From: Primulina eburnea
Lineage: Eukaryota > Streptophyta > Magnoliopsida > Lamiales > Gesneriaceae
NCBI RefSeq assembly: GCF_022965805.1
Contig: NC_133104.1
Coordinates: forward strand, 36,872,682 to 36,936,681
Direction of reading: 5' to 3'
DNA length: 64,000 bases
Below are positions 22,922-33,191 of the stretch, piece by piece. Below the pieces are notes generated by a model that was given only the letters and a program-made list of their open reading frames with translations, did no database searches and had not been told where the DNA came from. Both the position numbers and the translations under genes were made by a program. Each line of letters starts with the position of its first letter. The stretch's first letter is position 1.

Positions 22922-24880
22922 CCTGTAAGCCAACAGTTGGCTAGGGAATTTATTGACTCAAGTGAAATAAACAATCTTTATGTTAATATAATTTAACTTT
23001 TAATGGTTTCGTTATACTTTGTCTGTATACACATGCAAGCAGCATAGATAAAGTCCTTGATTATGCTTTAATACAAATGAATCGTAATTCGATGTTGAAA
23101 CTCATTTGTAAAAACACTGCATATTCTAAATTCGTTCCTAGTCGATTCAGCCGCCTAAAACATGGATAAAGGTCGCTTGAGCTCGAGACTAGCATCTGTG
23201 ATGTTGTGTACTGTGTTTCTTGGTAAGGGCATAGAGATGTCCAAACATACAGATGGATAGTCATATGATGATTATACCGAACAACCCTCCCTCGAACTTT
23301 CCAAGTGGTTATCATTCATCGAGAGGATAAGTCTGTGGTTATGAATGTACACCATTAGTCCTTACGACCCTGGACAACTCTGAGGCTCTATATGCTAGGG
23401 CTGTGCTTTGACTCGTTTACCGGCTCCAGGAGAGTCATCAGGTGGCGAGGTTTGGTACAGTCGCGACACATATAGGAGCCAGTGCATTGTAGTCGGGGAT
23501 TCACCGCTCACCTACGTGTGTGGATATCCTATGTGATATGATGTAATAATAGTGCATGGAATCTCTGGCCAGAGTATGAGATGTAAGTCGAAGAAGGAGT
23601 TCTCCAATAGTACACGCGATGCCCCTATTATATGTAACACATAGTTATCGAATTAATAATATGCAACCCTCGATGAACCAATGGTTGCAGATTCGATCGA
23701 GATATTTGAGATGAAGGGACCGTACTGTACGTTAATCATAATCGAATGGTTCTTGCAGGCACTATCAGTGATACCTAGGGGATCATGGGGCGATGCTGCT
23801 AAACGCTCTTACCATGATCCGATGGGTGCAATCAGAAATGAGTTCTGACATTCTTGATCAAAGTGTTGATGAAAAGAATGGGGCTAACTACGGTAAGCCC
23901 GAATAAGAATAAATGTTATTCTGAATCACAAAGAGTTGTGAACCCACGGCTAGCTGTATCCCTGAACCATTGAGGGTCACACAAGTACTGGATTGTTTGT
24001 TCCCGTTGAGAGAATAAATTCAAGAAGTTGAATTTATATTATATAGTAAATTCAAGGAGTTGAATTTATGATAATTAAATTTTGAGAGAATAAATTCAAG
24101 GAGTTGAATTTATAAAATTTGAGAATTTAATTTTTTAAACTCAAATGTTGGGTTTATTAAATATTAAATTTTGGAGGTGATAAATATTCAAGGAGTTGAA
24201 TTTATAATTTAAATAATATATTCAAATGTTGAATTTATAATGTATTTAATTTATTGAGCTCAAAAGTTGAGTTGATTAATGAATAAATTAAATATGGTGG
24301 ATAATATGTTTAATGGGCTTGTAGGGGTACAAGTCTAACATATTAAATAATTAAAGTATAATGGACTTTGATTAAATTAATTAAACTAGTTGGACTAGCT
24401 CAATTAGTTAAATCAAGCTCATTAATGTTAATTGTGTGATTAGGTTTTGACTTAATTATAAATAATGTTAATAAGTCAAAAACCTAGCCTAATATAACCA
24501 CCACAAAACTCACGAGAATTCTCTTCCAAAAGAAAAAGAAAAAAATCGGCAACTTTGAGCCTCTCTCAATTATTTTCTTTCCTACGCAAAATATCTTCCA
24601 TATTTTCTAGTGCAAATTGGAAGAGGAACATACTATCTAGTCGTGGACTTAATAGGATGATTTCGTCGAAGAAAGTTCGTAGGGAATCAACAAGAGCTAA
24701 TCCGTTTATACCGGATTAGTTGGAGTCCAGTGATTTAATTCACAAAAGTATAATTTTCTAAACATCCTATGCATATTTAATTAAAAACCATACGAGCGTC
24801 TAAATCAAATATATTTTGATTGTCAAAATAAAATAAAAACAAATCAATTTTGAATTATTGGATTTAACTTCTAAGATTAA
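22922..24880 (+). repeat. Dispersed non-coding repeat R1, copy 2 (most complete)
   Basis: It begins near TGTAAGCCAACAGTTGGC and carries the same ordered phrases as 18991-20295 on the opposite strand. It then extends through TTCAAGGAGTTGAATTTAT palindromes (24014-24205), TGGGCTTGTAGGGGTACAAG (24315) and a final TTTTCTAAACATCCTATGCAT (24752) also seen in copy 3 at 32848. No coding sequence. It resembles a long LTR or a large non-coding retroelement derivative, but this is inference. Confidence 0.65.
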
Positions 24881-25050
24881 AACATTATACTAGTGAATTG
24901 TGATTTAGGCATGGACGCTAGTCGGATTTTGTCGGGTTCAAGTGTTATAATTGTGTTTCCGGCATATAGGGTGGGAAAAATAAATACCTGAATAATATCG
25001 GGTACCCGATTAATGTAGGATACCTAACATACGGTACCTGTTAAACTCAT
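24881..25050. other. Short spacer with GGGTACCCGAT-type words
   Basis: No gene is seen. It ends with AAACTCAT (25043-25050), the left target duplication of the next element. Confidence 0.5.
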
Positions 25051-25804
25051 TAGGGATGACAATTTCCTCTGAACCCGTTAGAGGATCCGCTACTCGACCT
25101 GAATAGAAGAGGGTATGGAGGGATTTTTAGACCCGATTAAATAATTGGGTAATCGGGTATGAGGATTTTCGGGTTTGGGTATGGAGGCGATTTGATATAA
25201 TCCGACCCACACCCGACCCGAATACTCGTTTAAATTAATATATAAATATATATATAGTAATTATATTTATTTATATTAAAGATTCATCTTCTCAAATCCA
25301 AGTAAATCGATACTTTTTCTTTTCTCTTCTCTTTCGCTTTTACGTTTCGAGGTTTCACCGCTCTTTTATTTTTCATTCAATTTTTCATCTTTTCCATTGG
25401 TAAGTTTATTCCATGTTTGACTTCAAAAATGGAAAAATATTTTTTTTTTGTTAAATTGCGTACTTTTATTCAACTAATATAAACTATTTTTAATATTTTG
25501 TTATTTTTTCTATAAAGTTTATTTTGCAAATTTTTATCATTAATAATTTTTCATATTGTTCATTTAAATTTTTTTTAAATATTCATAATTTCATTGAAAC
25601 AATTTAAATTCGAAAAAATTCAATTGTATATGATAATAGGGTATTTGGGTAAGGTATGGGTATCCGATAATCCGACGGGTATGGGGATGTGGATGAAATT
25701 CAATATCCGATGGGTATGGGGATGGGTATGAGGATGAATTTAATAAATGGGTAGGGTGATGAATGTATGAAATCCGACCCATACCCTACCCATTGCCATC
25801 CCTA
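25051..25804. mobile_element. hAT-type non-autonomous element with perfect 8-bp duplication
   Basis: The left end is TAGGGATGACAATTTCC and the right end, read inward, is TAGGGATGGCAATGGGT. AAACTCAT flanks both sides (25043-25050 and 25805-25812). The element is 754 bp, with no transposase. Subterminal regions are full of GGGTATGGGG/CCGACCC words; the middle is AT-rich. Confidence 0.85.
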
Positions 25805-25888
25805 AAACTCATTATTTTAAAAAATATTTTAACGTCATAATTTATAAAAGAATATTATAAATAGATGTATATTCAAAATCACAAAAAC

Positions 25889-26040
25889 TTTTGTGAGATG
25901 ATCTTGCGAGTCAATTTTATGAGATATATCTCCTATTTGGGTCAACCATAATAAAAATATTATTTTTATGCCAAAAATATTATTTATTATTATAAATATT
26001 TATAGTGTTGACATGTCTCACAGATAACCGTCTCACAAAA
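25889..26040 (+). mobile_element. GAGACGGTCTC MITE, copy 1 (degenerate)
   Basis: It starts TTTTGTGAGATGATCTTGCG and ends AACCGTCTCACAAAA, with the family's middle phrase TATTTGGGTCA. It is about 150 bp and non-coding. Confidence 0.7.
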
Positions 26041-26499
26041 GAACTATTAATTAAAAATATATTATATATATATATATATATTATCTATTACTTACATTTG
26101 TTTAAATAATTAGTAGAAAAATAACTTAATATTAAAAAAGCACGATTATATTTAAATTTGAGACCCAAATTTGAAGTCGTGGAAAAATTAAATTGTCGGT
26201 AAAACTTGACAAATGATATATTAAAAAGGTATGGTTTATGTGTTGTTTAAATGTTAGAATTTGGAAATTTAGATAATTTAATTGTCTATAATTTATTATA
26301 TTAAGTTTGAGCACATGATAGTAACTACCTAAGAGGACACCAACTTTTCCTTCCTATTTTACCCTTATATAATACTAATATTACATTTTTGTTTTTTTGT
26401 TTTGTTTTTTAAATTTCAACACACATTTTTTTTTATTTTATGTCAACAATTCAAATATCAATTTAATCACTCCATAAATTGTCAAATTACACTTTAGTT

Positions 26500-26555
26500 C
26501 ATCGATAATGATAAAAAAAAATTGTACACACGCATCGCGTGTGCATAGTAACTAG
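26500..26555 (+). mobile_element. Helitron-like 3' terminus
   Basis: CACACGC (26527-26533) and GCGTGTG (26537-26543) form a perfect 7-bp stem with a 3-base loop. Eight bases later comes CTAG (26552-26555) followed by T. Hairpin plus CTRR-T is the hallmark of Helitron 3' ends. The 5' end was not located, and no Rep/helicase sequence is in range, so this would be a non-autonomous copy. Confidence 0.55.
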
Positions 26556-26642
26556 TTTATTATATTGTTACAATACTAGTTTGATTATTTTTAATATAGT
26601 ATTATGATTGAAAGTAGAGTTTATTAAATTAATCATAAAAAC

Positions 26643-26768
26643 TCTTGTAAAGCAGTTTCACAAGTCAATTTTATGAGAAAAATATTCTATTTGATTCATC
26701 TATGAAAAATATTATTTTTTATTGTAAATATAGACATGATTGACCCATGTGATACCGTCTCACAAGAA
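26643..26768 (+). mobile_element. GAGACGGTCTC MITE, copy 2 (degenerate, shortened)
   Basis: It runs from CTTGTAAAGCAGTTTCACAAG to ACCGTCTCACAAG, with the TTTTTTATTGTAAATAT middle. It matches the better copies at 55573-55930 with several losses. Confidence 0.55.
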
Positions 26769-27236
26769 ACGTACATACTCTTAATTAATTTATAATTATC
26801 ATACAATAATATATTTAAAAGTAATTTTGAAAATAAATTTAATGTGAGCATCCAATCGGGTATCGAACACGAAAAATCCTACACGACCTCAACCGATATT
26901 AACTGAATTTGTTTATATATATACTAGTGCACCAACATGTGTACAATATTTTTTTATAATTTATTTGGTTTATATTTAAATGAAGATTAAAATATAATTA
27001 TAAGATATAGTGAGAGATTATACTGTAATTTTGATATATAAAATAAAAATAAATAGGAAAGAAAGTAAAATAGAAATTAAACCTACAACTTGAAGTTTAG
27101 GAAACAAAGGTCCTGTCCTCTAACCTACATGTGATTTGCATTAAAATTTTAACATTTTATTAATATATATAATTATTAAAACAGACCATGATACCAAAAA
27201 TTAATTATTCTAAATGTCTCATATTTAATAATACAA

Positions 27237-27272
<36 letters not shown>

Positions 27273-27370
27273 GTCGGGTCAAATATCGAGGACATACCCG
27301 AATGCCCGCCCCCTAATGGTTATAGCATACCGAGATCAGCCTATTGGTCAGTGTGCGCTTGTGGCCCATT
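26769..27370. other. AT-rich spacer with a TA microsatellite (27241-27269)
   Basis: No gene is seen. A (TA) run of about 14 units lies at 27241-27269. The region ends at the putative promoter and leader of the La gene; no clear TATA box was picked because of the AT background. Confidence 0.5.
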
Positions 27371-27482
27371 CCATCAACAAACAAGAAAATAATTGTAATA
27401 AATCCCAAGCCGCAATAGCTCTAAATTCTTCGAAATTTCTACAACCCTAATTTCCAGTCTCTCCGCGATTACTTCGGCATCA

Positions 27483-30400
27483 ATGGAGCCGACGACGTCG
27501 TTGGACGAAGAAACAGCAAAGAAAGTAATTCGCCAGGTTGAAATCATCGCTGTACCTTTGTTTTCTTGCTTGATGTAGCTATTGATTTAGTTTTTGGGTT
27601 TGGATTATAAAAGGAAGGTTTTTTTTTTTTGTTTTTTTACGTGCTATCAGTAAATTTTATATTTATTTCTGTTGCCTTGCAGGTAGAGTTCTATTTCAGT
27701 GACAGTAATCTTCCGAGAGATGCTTTTATGAAGAAAACCATCTCTGAAAGTGAAGATGGGAGTATCCTTTTCCTTGTTAATGAAGTTAGTTCTTGTGTTA
27801 CTACATGGTGCATGTGGTTGCTCACAGCTTGATATGCTATGATATTTTTGTTTTCTGTACAGTAGTTAGAATAAAACTATAAATTTGATAGTTTATTGGT
27901 TCGTATGCTTATGAATAGTATAGTAAATTTATAAGATATTTAGATATATGGATAGATTGCGCTAACCGTCTGGGTGGCAACATGACTGCTCAATAAAATA
28001 AAGGAGATAGGAGAATATTTTTAGTGGTTTACTAAATAAGCTTTTCATGTTCGTTTCCTCGTGATAAGCTGCTTAAATTATCAATAAACCAGAAATTTCT
28101 CACACGGTTGTAATGTAGATATTTTTTGGCCAAAATGATTACGGGCTTTGCTGAAACTTAGTTTGGGCTGGAGAGGACAAGGTACATGATTTTTAGTTTA
28201 GTAAAATATATACAATGGTGCTGTTATTGATTTGATGGTATCCACAAATTTGTTTTCTTAATTAGAAGCCAGTGGTAAGTTTGTCATTGATTATCTCATT
28301 TTCACGAATGAGAGGTCATTTGGGCTTGGGTGAGGTGAAACCAGAAGATGTAGCTGATGACACCATTATGGCTGTTGTGGAAACTTTGAGGACCTCTACA
28401 TTCCTCAAAGTTTCAGAAGATGGTTAGTTTTTTCAAGCTTGTCAGGATGTTATATGCTTGGATGAAATGCTTTCATGTCTTACGTTTTTTTTCTCTCCTC
28501 CTTCTTCTTAAAGGGAAGAAGGTTGGTAGAATTACCGAGCTTGCAAAGGCGGAGGAGGTCATGAAACAAGCAGATGTTAGAACAATTGCTGCCTCACCAC
28601 TGGAGTATGATGTGCAGCTTGAGGATGTTGAGTCTTTCTTTGGCCAATATGCTAAGGTATTTCTCACCACAGCTAAATTTCCAGTGTTAATTTTGAAGAT
28701 TGCAATCATTTACTTAAAGCTTCTATTGTGCGGTTTCTGAAGTGTGATTTCTGGTGACTGATCTATGCCAGGTTAATAGTGTGAGGTTACCTCGTCATGT
28801 TGCTGACAATAGGTTGTTTTGCGGAACAGCACTGATTGAGTTTTCAAATGATGAAGATGCTGCAAAAATTTTGAACCAAACCTTGAATTATTCAGGGGCG
28901 GAGTTAGAGTTGAAACCGAAGTAAGTACGAAACAGTTAAGGGCATACGTTTCTTATTTGATCTTAGTTGTATTTTGAAGTCTCGCTGTGTTGAGTACAAA
29001 AATTGTTATATTCATGTTCCAATTCTGTTAACTAGGAGTTTTCCCACTTGTAGACAGTGGTCGGGGGTTGGTGGTGTATAGCACATGCTTGTTTTCTCTA
29101 CTGTACTCCAACTTCATTATTCTTCTTGTAGAATGTGGTTTGTCACTTTCTCAAACAACATTCTTTGACAGCCTTGAAAGCATGGCATACCATTGTATTT
29201 TTCATGGTTGATTGCATTTGGTAGTATCCAAATTTTATACTGGCACTGACATGAATATAATGAAAGGTATATTTTTTGTGTACTGGATTGGTTTAACCTA
29301 ACTTTTGTACATCTGCATGCGAACCAATTGCAATCTTATGGACTCTTTGATGTAAAATGTGCATCACATCTCAGGTATGAATGGCATGAATCAAGTCGTT
29401 GGATAGATGCTTGCGTTATCTTATTTCACTTCTTTTTTACCCTTTTCCATTTGCTATGGTTGTTGACCTCATTGCTCAGCCATAGAGAAGGCTTCCTTGT
29501 GTTTGATTCCAAATGTGAGCCATATCTTCCTGATTCCAACTTCCCCTTCAAAATAGTTATTTTCTTTGTATTTTCTAAATTTTAACCTCATTTATCTTGA
29601 AGCTCGAAAGGATGGTTTTACATTGCTCCATCCCCATTTAATTAGACTCATTTTGTTGTTGTTCTCCTTACCTGATGACACAGGAAGGACTTCGATGAAA
29701 TGCGAGCTAAGCAAGGGATAGAAGTGGCAAAGACTCGGCCCCAAAAAGATGCAAATAATAAGGACAATGCCAATGCTGATTCTGAACCGGAGTGAGTATT
29801 CTGCGAAAAAAATTGTGGCAGAGGTCCTTATGTTTCTTCTACTGTTCTTATCTGAAGCTATCATTGTGACAGTTATCCCCAAGGGTTAATTGTTGCATTT
29901 AGATTGAAAAGAATCATCGCTGGAGATGACTTGGAACAAAATGGAAATCAAAAGTCCATGAGTGATAATGTTGATGCACCTGAAAAAGATGGTGAACAAG
30001 CTTTGCCACTAAATACGTCTGGAGATACCTCATTAGATATCGTGGTAGATGTTAAAGATATGGAGAATGATGAAGAAAATGCAGAGGGTGAAGAGGAGGT
30101 GGATAAGACTGGTGCAGAGACTGTTTTCCAAAAATCTGAAAAATCTTCAGACATAACAGATAATAAGAAAGACCAAGGATCCCGTGAAGAAAGAATAAAC
30201 ATTGAAGCTTACAAGGATGACCAAGATGTTGTTTTAAGAGAGGACCTAAAACATATTTTTAATAAGTTTGGTAATGTTAAGGTATTGTTTTCTAAATATT
30301 TTTATTTTCTTTTCGTATTCATTGGCATGCATATAACTTCCCCTTTCTCCTATACAGTTTGTTGATTTCAAGTTTAAAAGTGATTCGGGATATATAAGGT

Positions 30401-31084
30401 TTGAAGATGCTGAAGCTGTTCAGAAAGCACGTACTGCTGCTGCCATTTCTGAGAAGGGTGGTCTAGTTGTGAAAAATTTCATTACCATTCTTGACCCTTT
30501 AACTGGTTTGTGTCCGACCCCTTTCATTATTATTCTAATTTTTTCATTTAGTTGCCCGAAGAAGATAATGTCTTGTGAGTTACCATGTGACAGTTAATCT
30601 TGTACTTGTTTCTGTCATCATCACTCACCACTAATCAATAGCTTAATCTTCATCTTCCATCCCACGATGCAAGAATTTTTTAACTTTTTCTTTAAAAAAA
30701 AACACAGCCTTATTGTAACAAACTACCACCGGGTTGCGAACTTGGATCTCTGGTAGCCTTATTTTTGCAATTTTCAATCTCTTTGTGATTATTCTGTCAC
30801 GATAGGTGATGCCGAGAAAGAATACTGGAGTTTGCTTCGGGAGAAGCAGGGGAGGCACCATGACAATCACCAGAGCAACCACAGGAGGTATGTTTGTCAT
30901 TCATAAATTGGTTGCACGTATAAATTTTAGTCCACCAGGTCGATACTGTATCCATCTCGTTATCTTCTTGATGTTTAACAGGGGAGGAAAGCACAAGAGA
31001 GGCGGCAGGAATTTTGGTGGAAAGCATTCTCGTTCGAGAGAGAACGACTCGACGAATCGTCCCAATAAGTTTCAAAAAGTTTGA
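27483..31084 (+). CDS. LA1: La-type RNA-binding protein (plant La1-like), ten coding exons, 474 aa
   Basis: La proteins bind the 3' oligo-U tail of new RNA polymerase III transcripts in the nucleus and aid RNA folding (family knowledge). Exons: 27483-27536, 27683-27761, 28273-28422, 28514-28656, 28772-28920, 29684-29791, 29873-30281, 30358-30505, 30806-30887, 30982-31084. All introns are GT-AG, phases agree, and the joined exons total 1425 nt. The La motif covers residues about 11-95 (VEFYFSDSNLPRD at 19). RRM1 follows at about 117-195 (RTIAASPLEYDVQ). An acidic linker fills exon 7, and the C-terminal RRM is at about 341-420 (FGNVKFVDFKFKSDSGYIRFE). The tail is rich in Arg/Gly/Lys, likely for RNA binding and nuclear import. 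Exon 7 is placed at 29873 rather than at a later AG because this adds YPQGLIVAFRLK, conserved in the family. No defect is seen, so it is probably active. Confidence 0.93.
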
Positions 31085-31929
31085 CGAACCATTTAATCGT
31101 GGTTCATGATCGACAATTTTGTGACACCGGTTTTTATTGCCGCTGTTCTTAACCTGTGAATGTTTGATCTACGAACTCGTCCGTTGATGCTATTCGTTTT
31201 CGTCAAAGTCCACAATATTTATCAATGATTATCATCCCATTCTAACATTTTATTATATTCTAGTCTTAAAGTATCATATTTTTTTAAAAAAAATTATAAT
31301 ATCTCAAATGCTACCAAGTACTAAAAATCAGTATATATGGATGCAATGCTATCAAAATATTGTTTAATGTTACACCAATACTAGAGGTATGTTATTTCAG
31401 AAAGTAAAACCAACAACGCTGCACGATTTATTTATCATGTATACACACTTTCTTAAAATGGTACATAAATGTAGCCATACATGATAACATGACAAAAATC
31501 CTGTAAGGGAATTCCCATCAACAAATTAATTCCAATATAACAATCACATTCAATCCAAAATCCCTTCACATTCAATCCAACATCCCTTCACCAAGTAATC
31601 TTAGATTCACAAGAAGTTTATGGAAAATAAAACTTTTATGTAGCACTCTGTAATTATTTTGTGTTCAATCCCAACATCTCGTTCGAAATAAATGACTATG
31701 ATTTCATGTACGTTTTCGCTACAACTTATCGTTTAATTCTTGATTATATAACATAATGGATTCTAGAAATTACATTAGTCTCCGTACATTAAAGACTCAC
31801 AGCCTATCAGATGCATTAAAGCGAGAAGCATCGTGAAATAGTGAGTATAAGATCTATGAGTAGTTGGTTATAGGACAAATGAGAGATTGTTAAGAGTAAG
31901 TGTTCAGCGATCCAAATTGTGGTTTGAGC
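31085..31929. other. La gene 3' UTR and AT-rich spacer
   Basis: No further gene is seen. The La transcript probably ends within the first 200 bp. At 31540-31590 a short phrase (CACATTCAATCCAAxATCCCTTCAC) is duplicated in tandem. Confidence 0.5.
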
Positions 31930-32890
31930 TTTATGACTCTAATGTAAAAACAATATTTATTTTAATAATATTTTACGGTTTTATCAAATTATGACATTTA
32001 CTTTATCTGTATACTCATGCAAGCTGCATATATAAAATCTTTGAATATATAATAAGTACTAAGAGGTCCGTCTTTTAAAGTAAAATCATGAAACTCATTA
32101 GGAAATGTACCATATATTCTAAAACTGGCAGCTATTAAAAATGGATCAGTGGAAATTTTGATCTTAAAAAATTTTCAATTTTTATTATATAAACAAGATT
32201 TGTATCATTGATACATCGAAACTGTCAGATCGTCGATCAGAGTTATAACGAGTTCACAATTATTTGTTTAGTGAATTTGAAATTTACTAATTAAATAATA
32301 GTAATAGTAGTAGTGATATGTACAATATTCTCATAAAATATTATATAGGAGTCTATAATTAATTAACTAATAAGTTAGTCAAGGAAATTAAATAATGACT
32401 AAGAATCCTAGTAACATAAGATAATGACTAGGAATCCTAGTAACATAAGACTTGTGTATTTTTTTATAAATATGTTATTACAAGTTGATAAAACAATACA
32501 CACAACACAAAACATAAAAATACACAACAAAATTCTTCCTCTCCTCCATCTCAATATCTCGGCCATCACGAAAATTTTGAAGAAAATTTTTTGGTCGAGA
32601 CAACCTCTATCATCGTTGCCCATCGTTGTTGCACCAACTCTGGATTTCTGAAATTCAGGCATCCTCGTCTCAACGCATAAATTGTTTAAGATCTCTAGTA
32701 TGATCTAAACAAGGAACAAAGTCTCTGACCGTGAACTTAATTTGATGGTCAGGAGAGAGATCCGTTCGAAGGAATATATAAGAAGGATTATCTCAGCTTA
32801 AAATCCGAAATAGTTTGGAGCAAGCATTATATACGCAAATATAACAATTCTAAACATCATATGAATGTTTAAATTCATACGACACTCAAG
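31930..32890 (+). repeat. Dispersed non-coding repeat R1, copy 3 (internally deleted)
   Basis: TTTATCTGTATACTCATGCAAG (31999) and ACATATATTCTAAAA match the start of copy 2. TTCTAAACATCATATGAATG (32848) matches its end. Most of the middle is missing. A 20-bp phrase (ATAATGACTAGGAATCCTAG) is directly repeated at about 32393 and 32421. Confidence 0.6.
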
Positions 32891-33191
32891 GAACGTTTCC
32901 AATGTCGAAACAACATTTTTAAACTTATTCTGTTTATTGGGTGCGAAAAAACGGTACTCCAACATTTTTAACTATGCAAGCCTTGTTAAGAAATATGTAG
33001 ACATTCAAAATAAAGCTCAGCAAGTATTTGATCCAGTTTTAGTTGAATTTGAAGTTTCATGCGTAACTATTCCAAAAGTTAAAGTTTCGCTCTTAGATTT
33101 CATTGTGTACCCCCTCAAAAAAAATTCCCAAATCCAATTGGCGACAAACACAAAAGAAGGAACAAAAGGATAAATTTCATCAATCTGAATT
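32891..33191. other. Spacer with an unrecognised open frame
   Basis: A 102-codon frame (32865-33173) includes SLVKKYVDIQNKAQQVFDPV but is not recognised and overlaps the R1 end. I do not call it a gene. The last eight bases TCTGAATT are the likely left target copy of the hAT element. Confidence 0.4.

Noticed and set aside
26920..26950. Second Helitron-like end on the minus strand (CTAG next to a GTGCAC/GTGTAC stem)
   Set aside because: The stem is imperfect and abuts CTAG without the usual spacer.
28893..28903. CAGGGGCGGAG, identical to a plant hAT terminus, inside La exon 5
   Set aside because: It encodes conserved La residues in frame (SGAELELKPK) and has no partner end or duplication, so it is chance.
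32865..33173. 102-codon open frame between R1 and the hAT element
   Set aside because: It starts inside the R1 repeat end and matches nothing I recognise.
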